A stretch of 41,242 nucleotides of DNA from JBBDNC01 sp040877875. GTDB lineage: Bacteria > Bacteroidota > Rhodothermia > Balneolales > Balneolaceae. Below the pieces are notes generated by a model, which had not been told where the DNA came from, did not search any database, and saw only the letters and a list, made by a program, of their open reading frames with translations. Position 1 is the stretch's first letter, and each line of letters opens with the position of its first letter. The stretch is taken from contig JBBDNC010000013.1 of assembly GCA_040877875.1 (NCBI GenBank), positions 1-41,242 of the forward strand. The letters are read 5' to 3'. Below, in pieces: positions 25,504 through 33,643 of the stretch. Both the position numbers and the translations under genes were made by a program.

Positions 25504-27456
25504 ATGTCCGATCAACAACATATTGTAAAAAGACAAATCCTCGAGGTCGAGCTGCAATCCGGCAACGTTACCGGTACGGGCAACGGACAAAGGATGCAGG
25601 AGAAGATCAGCGAAATATATCGGTCCCGCGTGATTCCGGTATTGGAAAAGACGCTGGATCGATTGTCGGACGCGAATAATAATATTGCTGTGGAAAGACT
25701 CGAAATTGATGTCGGGGAGCTGAATTTCAATCGGTTGACAGAACTGTTCCCGGACAGGGTAGAAGACGCACTCTACCAGGTTCTGAATGATAAAATCCGG
25801 TCTTATAAACTGGAGGATGAATTAAAACGCCAGGGGATCCAGATGCAGCCACAGGAGGAGGTGACTCTCACTGTCAGATCCCCTGCGGAAGCCAAAGCCG
25901 AAAAGGTCGTTACGTTTTTAAGAACCGGACGGATGCCCTGGAATGCAGGTACCGGAGAGAACAGAAAACGGTTTTCTCAATTACTGGAGGAGTTGCTGGA
26001 GGAGGACCCTCTGGAAGCAGCCCGCGTTTTGCGTACAGAGTTAAAACGCACCCTGCAAAAAAGAAGGTTTATCCTTCAGACGCCGGATGCAGTCATTTCC
26101 AAAGCACTTACCGTGAGCGTGGATCCGGCTCAATCCGGCCACGGAAAACAGAAACGGATTGAGCAATTAACAGGATTTGCCCGAAAGGTTGAAAGCGTCA
26201 GCCGAAGAGAAGGAGTACTGGGTTTCGGGCGACAAAACAAGCTGAGATTCGTGATCTGGAGTTCCGTGATACCCATAGCCCTCGAAGAAACAGGACAGAT
26301 CTCGATGTCAGATCAATGGCTGGCTGACAACGTGAACCTTGTTCTTCAGAAAGTATTTGTCCATCAGGCAGAAATTACTATACCTCCACGGAAGGTGTTT
26401 GGCCTTTTGAATAAGATTGCGGCAGAAAGTTCTATTTCTGATTCAGGCGATTCAGGTAAAACTGGAACCGGTGCCGGAACGGAAACCGGCCGGATAGTCG
26501 GTCCCCTGATTCGACAATTTCAGGAGAGATTTGAGCGTAGGACGGATCCAAAGCATGACAGGAGAGACGAAGTACAGTCTGACACGGAAAGAAGCCGGGA
26601 ACAGCCTGAAGAGGCCGGACGGGATACGGATACTGACGAACACAATTTTGATGGAGCATCCGATGAAGAGGCAGAATGGCTGGATTCCGGAGCTGACGGC
26701 AAAAATAGGGAAGAAGGCGAAGCTGCATCTGACGATGAAATCAAAACATCCGGGAAAAGTGACAGGAATCAAAGCCGGCCTGGTGATCAGACAGGGGCGG
26801 AAGATCAAACAGCGGGAATCCATCCGGGACAAGAGGGAAAGGGTGAGCCGATATCCGGACGGGCAAGTGAAAAATCCGGCCCTTCCCTTGCAAATGGATC
26901 AGGTGAAGGCGATGAGGAAATACATCGATCTTATCCTGTTGATCAGGAAGCGGGTGAAGCGTGGATTCAAAATGCCGGGCTGGTACTGATGTACCCGTTC
27001 CTGGTTAGTTTATTTGAGCGGACTCATCTGGTTAAAGACAAGCAATTTGTAAACCAGCAGGCACAGGAACGTGGAGTCCATCTGTTAGAGTACCTTGTTT
27101 CCGGCCGGCAGGAGACTCCCGAAGAAGAGCTCTTCCTCAACAAATTACTATGCGGGCTGGATCCCGAATTTCCCGTCCCGCCGGCTATTGAAATTACGGA
27201 ACAGGAAGATCTCGAATGTGACAAACTGTTAAAGGATGTGATTCGGCAGTGGAAAGCCCTGAAAAATACCTCGCCGGCGGCGCTTCGGTCCACATTTCTC
27301 CAGCGTGAGGGGCTGGTGACCCGCGAAGGACTGAACGGAGGATGGAAGATCGTAATCGAGCGCAACTCCTTTGATGTCCTTTTGGACAAGCTCCCCTGGG
27401 GAATTTCCATCTTTAAAATGCCCTGGAATTCATTTTTAATCCATGTGGAATGGTAG
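25504..27456 (+). CDS. Contractile injection system tape-measure protein (Afp14/Pvc14-like)
   Basis: 650 residues. The N-terminal about 110 residues match the CIS tape-measure family (HIVKRQILEVELQSG, VIPVLEKTLDRLSDANNNIAVERLEIDVGELN, LYQVLNDKI) and the C-terminus ends with the family signature (FDVLLDKLPWGISIFKMPWNSFLIHVEW region). Between them, residues about 310-480 are a highly charged Gly/Asp/Glu/Ser-rich, apparently disordered spacer; a helical domain (GLVLMYPFLVSLFERTHLV) begins near 495. The family sets particle length by spanning the tube lumen before cargo fills it. The stop is overlapped by the next gene start by seven bases, indicating coupling to the ATPase gene. Confidence 0.93.
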   Translation: MSDQQHIVKRQILEVELQSGNVTGTGNGQRMQEKISEIYRSRVIPVLEKTLDRLSDANNNIAVERLEIDVGELNFNRLTELFPDRVEDALYQVLNDKIRSYKLEDELKRQGIQMQPQEEVTLTVRSPAEAKAEKVVTFLRTGRMPWNAGTGENRKRFSQLLEELLEEDPLEAARVLRTELKRTLQKRRFILQTPDAVISKALTVSVDPAQSGHGKQKRIEQLTGFARKVESVSRREGVLGFGRQNKLRFVIWSSVIPIALEETGQISMSDQWLADNVNLVLQKVFVHQAEITIPPRKVFGLLNKIAAESSISDSGDSGKTGTGAGTETGRIVGPLIRQFQERFERRTDPKHDRRDEVQSDTERSREQPEEAGRDTDTDEHNFDGASDEEAEWLDSGADGKNREEGEAASDDEIKTSGKSDRNQSRPGDQTGAEDQTAGIHPGQEGKGEPISGRASEKSGPSLANGSGEGDEEIHRSYPVDQEAGEAWIQNAGLVLMYPFLVSLFERTHLVKDKQFVNQQAQERGVHLLEYLVSGRQETPEEELFLNKLLCGLDPEFPVPPAIEITEQEDLECDKLLKDVIRQWKALKNTSPAALRSTFLQREGLVTREGLNGGWKIVIERNSFDVLLDKLPWGISIFKMPWNSFLIHVEW

Positions 27457-28802
27457 CGGAAAAGATCAGACATAACGCAAGGGATATTCAGTCCGAACTC
27501 GAATGGTTTCATAAAATTCTGAAAGTCCGGTCGAAGTTGAATGCCAGGGAGGATTGTGAGTTTCAGGATGTCTATGAAATACAACCTCCGAAATTGAATG
27601 GAAGCCAGTCGGCCTTTGCCAAATTCGTCAAAGAGAGAGACTTTGGTTTCGAAGAACGGTTTTTGCTGATCCTTTCAGCAGTGCCGCACATAAAACCGGA
27701 ATTGCTTGATGTGTTTCTCACCCGGAATAATAACACCCGGCAAGTATATACTGAGTTCGGTGGGAAAAAAGGAAAGAATCACACCGGTTTCATCCCCACC
27801 GGCGAGACAGCCATGTTTATCCTGGCTGGGAAAGATCTGCAACGCAGGTTTGCTGTCCAGCGTGCTTTCGATGCCTCACACGTTTTTTCCAGAGAAAAAA
27901 TCCTCTGGCTGGGAGAAGTTGAAAAAGGCGAACCCATGCTCAGCGGATCTCTGAATGTATCGAATGAAGTACTGGAATTACTCACGCTTGGAGAGTACAG
28001 GCAACCAGGCTTCAGCGCTAATTTTCCGGCCAAATTACTGACGACCAAAATGAATTGGGAGGACCTTGTCCTGCCCGAACATGTACTCGGGCAGTTAAGA
28101 GAAATTGAGACTTGGGTTTTGAATTCAAATAAACTGATGATCGAATGGGGGATGGAGAAGTATTTGAAACCGGGATACAGATCGCTCTTTTACGGACCGC
28201 CGGGTACCGGAAAAACATTGACAGCCACCCTTCTCGGAGAGAAAACCGGACGAAGCGTGTACCGGATTGATCTTTCGCAAACCGTGTCGAAATACATCGG
28301 AGAAACGGAAAAGAACCTGGCTAATGTGCTGGACCGGGCTGAGAACAAAGAGTGGATCCTGTTTTTTGATGAAGCGGATGCCTTGTTCGGGAACCGGACC
28401 GGTACGAAAGATGCTCACGACCGGTATGCCAACCAGCAGGTTTCCTATCTCCTTCAGCGGATCGAGGATTATAACGGCCTGGTGATTTTGGCCTCGAATC
28501 TGAAAAACAATATTGACGATGCTTTTCAACGCAGATTGCAATCCATGATTCAGTTCCCGCTGCCCGGTGTGGAAGAGAGGTGGAAGATATGGAAAAATGG
28601 ATTTGGGGAGTCCGTCAGACTGCATGAGGAAATTGATCTGAAACAAATTGCCAAGGAGTATGAGATTGCAGGCGGAACGATTATAAATGTCATTCAGCAC
28701 TGTCTGCTCAACGCCCTGGAGAGGAAAAGTGATGAAGTCAGATTAACTGATATCATGGATGGGATCAAAAGTGAATTTCATAAAAACCGAAGGACTATCT
28801 GA
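27450..28802 (+). CDS. eCIS AAA+ ATPase (Afp15/Pvc15-like)
   Basis: 450 residues. A helical N-terminal half (to about 200) precedes one AAA+ module: Walker A GPPGTGKT (249-256), Walker B LFFDEAD (304-310), sensor-1 Asn350 in ILASN and arginines R361-R362 after DDAFQ as likely arginine fingers. It has a single ATPase domain and so is not a ClpV-type two-domain unfoldase. Afp15/Pvc15 ATPases are conserved in eCIS loci and are required for particle assembly or cargo loading. ATG 27450 overlaps the tape-measure stop. The DUF4157 effector follows 8 bases after the stop, a neighbour pair seen in many eCIS loci. Confidence 0.96.
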   Translation: MVAEKIRHNARDIQSELEWFHKILKVRSKLNAREDCEFQDVYEIQPPKLNGSQSAFAKFVKERDFGFEERFLLILSAVPHIKPELLDVFLTRNNNTRQVYTEFGGKKGKNHTGFIPTGETAMFILAGKDLQRRFAVQRAFDASHVFSREKILWLGEVEKGEPMLSGSLNVSNEVLELLTLGEYRQPGFSANFPAKLLTTKMNWEDLVLPEHVLGQLREIETWVLNSNKLMIEWGMEKYLKPGYRSLFYGPPGTGKTLTATLLGEKTGRSVYRIDLSQTVSKYIGETEKNLANVLDRAENKEWILFFDEADALFGNRTGTKDAHDRYANQQVSYLLQRIEDYNGLVILASNLKNNIDDAFQRRLQSMIQFPLPGVEERWKIWKNGFGESVRLHEEIDLKQIAKEYEIAGGTIINVIQHCLLNALERKSDEVRLTDIMDGIKSEFHKNRRTI

Positions 28803-28810
28803 GGCACTCT

Positions 28811-31800
28811 ATGTTTACGCCGCTTCAAAAACCAAAAACCTCGGATTCCGGACCTGCCCGGAATCCCATCCGGCCTTTGATCCAGCCGGAACTTGAGGTA
28901 GGCCGCCCTGGCGATAAGTACGAACAAGAGGCAGACGAAGTGGCCAGACGGGTGATGATGCAGCCTGAAACCGAAGAAGAGGAAGCGGTTCGGATGCAGC
29001 CGGCTGAAGAGAAGGAAGAGGCCCTTCAAATGCAGGCAATGGATGAAGAGGAAGAAGCACTGCAAATGCAGCCCGCCGAAGATGAAGATGAAATGATGCA
29101 GATGCAACCTGCCGAAGAAGAGGATGAGGCGCTGCAGATGCAGGCTGTTGAGGATGAGGAAGAAAGTGTCCGGATGCAGACCGGGGATGAGGAAGAAATA
29201 CTCCAGGCGCAGGTTGAGGAAGAGGAGGGGGAAGAAGTAGTGCAGGCACAGGCTGAGGAAGAAGAAGAGATGCTTCAAATGCAGGCAATGGATGAAGAGG
29301 ATGAGGTTGTCCAGACCCAGCCGGCTCTTCGGATGGCCGCTTCGAAAAACGGAGGGGCCGGAAAGGCGTCTCCCGGCCTTGCCAACAGGGTTGCCGCGAC
29401 AAAAGGCACGGGAAGTCCTCTTAATCCGGGGACCCGGGGGGAAATGGGGAACAAAATGGGATCGGACTTCAGCGGAGTGAATATTCATACCGGGCATCAG
29501 GCCTCGCAGATGAATCAGGAACTCGGGGCCAAAGCCTTTACGGTGGGAAGTGATATTTACTTCAACCGGGGTCAGTACAATCCACACTCTTCTGAGGGGA
29601 AACGTCTGCTTGCTCACGAGCTGACGCATACGGTACAACAGGGTGGGGCGGCTCAAAAGAAAATTCAGCGGGAGGATGAAAATGATGAAGAAGATACGAC
29701 TTCAGCCTCTGTTGCCGGAACACTTGAAACAGGGCGTGTAGATGCTAACTCAAATACAATTACCTTCGAAAATTTGAGTATACCTTCTTTTAAAGGAAGA
29801 GACCACAGGGGAGATCTTTATAGAGGTTGGAATTTAAAAAGAAGCAAAGGATATAATTCTTCAACAAGGCCGTCCAATCAACAACAAATATGGAAGAATA
29901 ATATTAATACATCTCAGCTGGTAAGCCAGTTAAGACAAAAAGCTGAAGAAGAACAATTTCAACCGGATGGAGAAAATTACGTTTTTATAACTCCGGCACG
30001 TCCAATTACTTCTGGAGAGGGTTCCAGACACAGACCAAGAGGTCAAAGCCACTTTCATATTGGGACCTTAGAAGAAATTGCGAAAGCGATCAGTGCACCT
30101 TCCTGGAATCGAAGGGGTAGCAGAACGGCCAGTATGGAGGTTGATCACATTGTAGAATTACAAATATCCGGATATCCGGATGAAGAAGGGGCTCAGGCAC
30201 ACACAATATCAAATATGGAGCTTCTTGAAAGAAGGCCTAATCAAATGTCGGGTACTCATATAAGTCGTGCTATTAATAATAATCTTAATAGCATTTTGAG
30301 AAATAACGACACAAAACAACTTATTGAGGAGGAAGTTCCGGAAATTGAAAATGCGTCAAGAGTTGATACAAAAAGAAATATTGTAAAACGTAATTTTGAT
30401 TTGGTTTTTAATTCACATGATCCAAGTGGCGGACCAAGTATTAATGAAAATAGTTATTGGCAGAGGGAGGATATTGAAGCAGGTGAGCATATAGATCAGG
30501 TTGAGGTAGGAGACTTTAGTCAGTTAGGTGAACCGGGCAGGCTTCTTATATTCCCGACCACTTCTGGAGGAGTAGGTAAAACTTTTGAATGGGACGGAAG
30601 TAGTACTACACCCAGCAGAGGGAATAAAGAACATGATTGGCTAAAGCCATTTGAGATTATCGAAAAAAGATTTTATGTGGGTGACGGTACAGGTGAAGAG
30701 AATGAAGATCTTTTTGGTGAATTAGATATCCAAATACCTGAAAACAAGAGAGATACTTACAAGGAAATGAGTGATACAGTAAGTATTGACAGGATTCCTG
30801 GAGCAGATTTTGCAGGCAGATTAAAAAAATATAGTATTAAGCGTTCAGCTGAAAAAATTGAAGTTAAAAAGGCCAGTCCTGTAACAGTAGAGTATTTTGA
30901 AGTCAACCAAGATCAAGGAATAATTATGGGAGGGAAAGTCCTCCCGACTATTCCTTTTATAAGTGAGGCACAACTTGAGTATAGTTTGCAAGGTGATGAC
31001 TTATCTGTCTTTAAAACTTTTGATATAGGTGAACTTAACACTCCGCCACCATTCACAATTGATCGCTCCTCTCTTACTTTAGAGATTAGTACTACACGAG
31101 GCATTGTTATTTCAGGCAGGGTTGATTTCGGTATCAACCAAGTGGGAGAAGGATATATCGGGGCAGCTTCTTCCACTTCCGGCGGTTTTGAATTGGAAGG
31201 TACATTTAACTTCGATTCCGAACTCTTTCAACCGGCTGAAATCGAAGTGGAATACAAGGATGAAGTCTGGACCATCGGTGGACACATCGGAATTCCCGAG
31301 GGCAAGATCAGAGGTGTCAAGAGCGCGGACATTGAAGCAAGTTACAGTGAAGGTAATTTTGAGGCCAGCGGAGAGGCCGAACTTGATATTCCGGGCATTG
31401 AACGGGGTACAATGAATGTGCAGTACGGAGAAGAAGGGTTCTCCGTTGGGGGTGCATTCGATCTCAGTTCGGATATTCCGGGAATCCGTGGCGGAGATGT
31501 CGAAGCGACCATTTCGAAGGAAGGTGAGGAAGACTACAGTGTATCGGTATTCGGTACTGCGGAACCCGATATTCCGGGTGTGGATACGACGTTATCCGTT
31601 AATTATGAAGACGGGGCCATTACCATTGCCGGTACGGCCGACTACAGCCGGGGAATGCTCAGCGGAAATGTTCAGCTTGGAGCCACCAATCGACCGATTG
31701 ATGACGAAGGCCAGCCCGAGGGTGAGCCGGATGAAACCATGCGGGTTTACGGTGGCGGCAGCCTTACTTTAGAACTTACTCCCTGGCTTGCTGCCACTGC

Positions 31801-32566
31801 CGGGGTTAACTTCCTGCCCAATGGAGAAATGGAGGTTATGGGCCGGATTGGTCTGCCGGATACGGTTGAAGTCTTTCCGAGAAAACAAATGGATCGCAAT
31901 CTCTTTACGGCTCCTACACTCGAAATTCCCCTGTTTGCCATTCCGCTTGGCCCCCGCAGTATTGGACTGGTTGCACAAATCGGCGGCAGGCTTGATTTTT
32001 CCGCCGGCTTTGGTCCGGGCGAATTGCGCGAACTCTCTGCCGAGGTAACCTATAACCCGGACAGGGAGGAAGAAACCACCCTTCATGGTGAAGGTCTATT
32101 TGCCATACCGGCCGACGCCGGGTTGACACTTCGGGCGGATGTAGGCTTAGGGGTCAGTGTTGGGGTTGCGAGTCTGACGGGCGGTATCGAGCTGGCCGGT
32201 ACATTGGGTCTGGAAGGTGAAGCATCGGCCTCTGTGGATGTGGATTGGACACCGCAAACGGGTATCGAACTCGATGCTGAAGGACGGGTAACCGTGAATC
32301 CCAAGTTTGAATTCGATGTGAATGCATTTGCAAGGGCCAGCCTGGGAGTCGGGTTTTTATCCATTTCAGAAACCTGGCGTCATAACCTGGCTGGCTTCGA
32401 ATGGGGCCCGGATATTCAATTCGGTGTTGTATTCCCGATCCATTACAAAGAAGACGAGCCGTTCGATGTGTCGTTTGAGGACATTGAGGTGATTTATCCT
32501 GAACTGGAAATTCCGGATATGGCAAAAGGACTTGCGGCTGACATCAAAGATGATATTTTTGATTAA
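28811..32566 (+). CDS. DUF4157 eCIS effector with central HNH nuclease-like module
   Basis: 1251 residues in five parts. Residues 48-172: about eleven acidic 11-13-residue repeats, each opening with (R/Q)MQ or QAQ followed by Glu/Asp. Residues 187-279: DUF4157 domain with LLAHELTHTVQQGG (HELTH 269-273, metallopeptidase-like zinc motif), the mark of eCIS cargo. Residues about 300-500: nuclease-like module with VDHIVELQ (His446), Asn468 and ERRPNQMSG, an HNH pattern seen in polymorphic toxins. Residues about 500-770: unassigned. Residues about 770-1251: repetitive beta-rich region with three DIPG(I/V) motifs (859, 888, 920). DNA from about 29700 to 31130 is far more AT-rich than both sides, suggesting module replacement. 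Likely the injected toxin; no obvious immunity gene follows. Nuclease activity is inferred from motif only. Confidence 0.9.
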   Translation: MFTPLQKPKTSDSGPARNPIRPLIQPELEVGRPGDKYEQEADEVARRVMMQPETEEEEAVRMQPAEEKEEALQMQAMDEEEEALQMQPAEDEDEMMQMQPAEEEDEALQMQAVEDEEESVRMQTGDEEEILQAQVEEEEGEEVVQAQAEEEEEMLQMQAMDEEDEVVQTQPALRMAASKNGGAGKASPGLANRVAATKGTGSPLNPGTRGEMGNKMGSDFSGVNIHTGHQASQMNQELGAKAFTVGSDIYFNRGQYNPHSSEGKRLLAHELTHTVQQGGAAQKKIQREDENDEEDTTSASVAGTLETGRVDANSNTITFENLSIPSFKGRDHRGDLYRGWNLKRSKGYNSSTRPSNQQQIWKNNINTSQLVSQLRQKAEEEQFQPDGENYVFITPARPITSGEGSRHRPRGQSHFHIGTLEEIAKAISAPSWNRRGSRTASMEVDHIVELQISGYPDEEGAQAHTISNMELLERRPNQMSGTHISRAINNNLNSILRNNDTKQLIEEEVPEIENASRVDTKRNIVKRNFDLVFNSHDPSGGPSINENSYWQREDIEAGEHIDQVEVGDFSQLGEPGRLLIFPTTSGGVGKTFEWDGSSTTPSRGNKEHDWLKPFEIIEKRFYVGDGTGEENEDLFGELDIQIPENKRDTYKEMSDTVSIDRIPGADFAGRLKKYSIKRSAEKIEVKKASPVTVEYFEVNQDQGIIMGGKVLPTIPFISEAQLEYSLQGDDLSVFKTFDIGELNTPPPFTIDRSSLTLEISTTRGIVISGRVDFGINQVGEGYIGAASSTSGGFELEGTFNFDSELFQPAEIEVEYKDEVWTIGGHIGIPEGKIRGVKSADIEASYSEGNFEASGEAELDIPGIERGTMNVQYGEEGFSVGGAFDLSSDIPGIRGGDVEATISKEGEEDYSVSVFGTAEPDIPGVDTTLSVNYEDGAITIAGTADYSRGMLSGNVQLGATNRPIDDEGQPEGEPDETMRVYGGGSLTLELTPWLAATAGVNFLPNGEMEVMGRIGLPDTVEVFPRKQMDRNLFTAPTLEIPLFAIPLGPRSIGLVAQIGGRLDFSAGFGPGELRELSAEVTYNPDREEETTLHGEGLFAIPADAGLTLRADVGLGVSVGVASLTGGIELAGTLGLEGEASASVDVDWTPQTGIELDAEGRVTVNPKFEFDVNAFARASLGVGFLSISETWRHNLAGFEWGPDIQFGVVFPIHYKEDEPFDVSFEDIEVIYPELEIPDMAKGLAADIKDDIFD
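29700..31130. other. AT-rich mosaic segment inside the effector gene
   Basis: Base composition changes sharply within one open frame. The 60 bases at 30361-30420 contain 13 G/C, while 29341-29400 contain 39 and 31501-31560 contain 30. The segment begins just after the DUF4157 domain and ends near the start of the C-terminal beta repeats, so its limits coincide with domain borders. This is the expected footprint of recombinational replacement of a toxin cassette. Edges are judged by eye. Confidence 0.7.
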
Positions 32567-32578
32567 AAAGTGAAGGTT

Positions 32579-33454
32579 ATGGATAAAGCAACCGAAATCA
32601 ACAACACAGGAGTCAAACATTTTCTGAATCGTCAATTCGGGGAAGCTGAAAAATGCTACAGGGAAGCTTTGGACCTGAATCCGGAGAATGTAACGGCCCT
32701 GAACAACATGGGATTGTTATTCCACCAAAAAAAACAATACGAAAAGGCCATTGAATATTTTGAAAAAGCTATCAGTATTCATCCGAACGATACCTATTAC
32801 GTAAATGCAGGCAATGCGGCGGCATGTTTAAACCGGGCAAATGAAGCGGAGGCATGGTACTTTAAAGCATTGGAGATAAATGAGAACAGTGAAAATGCAG
32901 GAGAGAGCCTCGCCAAGCTGTATGAGTTCAATAACCGTCTTTCGGATGCGGCTGCAATCTGGCGGAAGCTGGTCCAAACCTCCGGTAAAGAAAAGTTCAA
33001 GATAGAGTATGCGAAAAATCTGGTAAAACAGAAAAAATACGGGGCAGCGCTGGACCTGCTATACAACCGGGCTGCCAAAGAGAACGGCACTGTCTGGCAC
33101 TTGATTGGAATGTGCGAATATCAGATGAAAAATTACGGACTGGCGGAGAAAGCCCTGAAGAAAGGCTTGTCGATTGACCCTGATGATGAACAGATCCGGC
33201 ATTATCTGGCTGTGACATTATTTGCGAAAAGGCAGGTTCAGGAGGGTATGAGGCAGTTTGACAAGATACTTAAATTGAACCCGGATAATTATCAAATACT
33301 TACCGAGAAAGGGGTGATTCTGCTGAGCCGTGACAAAACGGAGGAAGCGTTGGAGTTATTTGAAAAATCACTCCGGATTAACCCTGAATATGAGAAGGCA
33401 ATTAAATACAAAAAAATGGCTCTTGAAAAGATCAAGAAGGCTGAAAAAAGTTAA
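32579..33454 (+). CDS. Tetratricopeptide-repeat protein, last gene of the eCIS block
   Basis: About 291 residues made almost wholly of TPR units: NNTGVKHFLNRQFGEAEKCYREALDLNP, ALNNMGLLFHQKKQYEKAIEYFEKAI, then less regular copies, and two clear ones near the end (GMRQFDKILKLNPDNY, EEALELFEKSLRINPEYEKA). No signal peptide, so it is cytoplasmic. I chose ATG 32579; an in-frame GTG at 32570 would add three residues, and neither has a good Shine-Dalgarno. It starts 12 bases after the effector stop. TPR proteins act as scaffolds or chaperones, so it may help load or restrain the DUF4157 protein; an immunity role is possible but unsupported. Confidence 0.92.
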   Translation: MDKATEINNTGVKHFLNRQFGEAEKCYREALDLNPENVTALNNMGLLFHQKKQYEKAIEYFEKAISIHPNDTYYVNAGNAAACLNRANEAEAWYFKALEINENSENAGESLAKLYEFNNRLSDAAAIWRKLVQTSGKEKFKIEYAKNLVKQKKYGAALDLLYNRAAKENGTVWHLIGMCEYQMKNYGLAEKALKKGLSIDPDDEQIRHYLAVTLFAKRQVQEGMRQFDKILKLNPDNYQILTEKGVILLSRDKTEEALELFEKSLRINPEYEKAIKYKKMALEKIKKAEKS

Positions 33455-33643
33455 TAGTTTTGATTGTTCCTGGTCAATTGGGTTTGCCATTTAATCGTCT
33501 CCTCAATCTCTCGCTTTTGATCCTTCAATCATAGAATCCTGTCCGGCAACCGGTATCCATACCGTGGATTGACTCCTGATGAAAAACAAAAGGAAAGCTG
33601 TGTGTAGGAGATCTTAAAACGATTGGATCCGTCATGAAGGGGG

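Noticed and set aside
28778..29656. A 292-codon open frame on the minus strand, rich in Leu, His and Phe
   Set aside because: It is the complement of the acidic Met-Gln repeats of the effector; its repeats mirror GAG/GAA codons and no real domain is seen.
30565..30590. P-loop-like GGVGKT in the effector
   Set aside because: The context TSGGVGKTFEWDG is not followed by a helix or a Walker B motif; it is a chance match.
4513..33454. Type VI secretion system
   Set aside because: VgrG, PAAR and gp25 homologues are shared, but there is no TssJ/L/M membrane complex or ClpV. A single-module ATPase, DUF4255 cap and DUF4157 cargo point to eCIS.
4513..33454. Prophage with contractile tail
   Set aside because: No capsid, portal, terminase, integrase or replication genes are in the block; the AAA+ ATPase and DUF4157 protein are eCIS markers.
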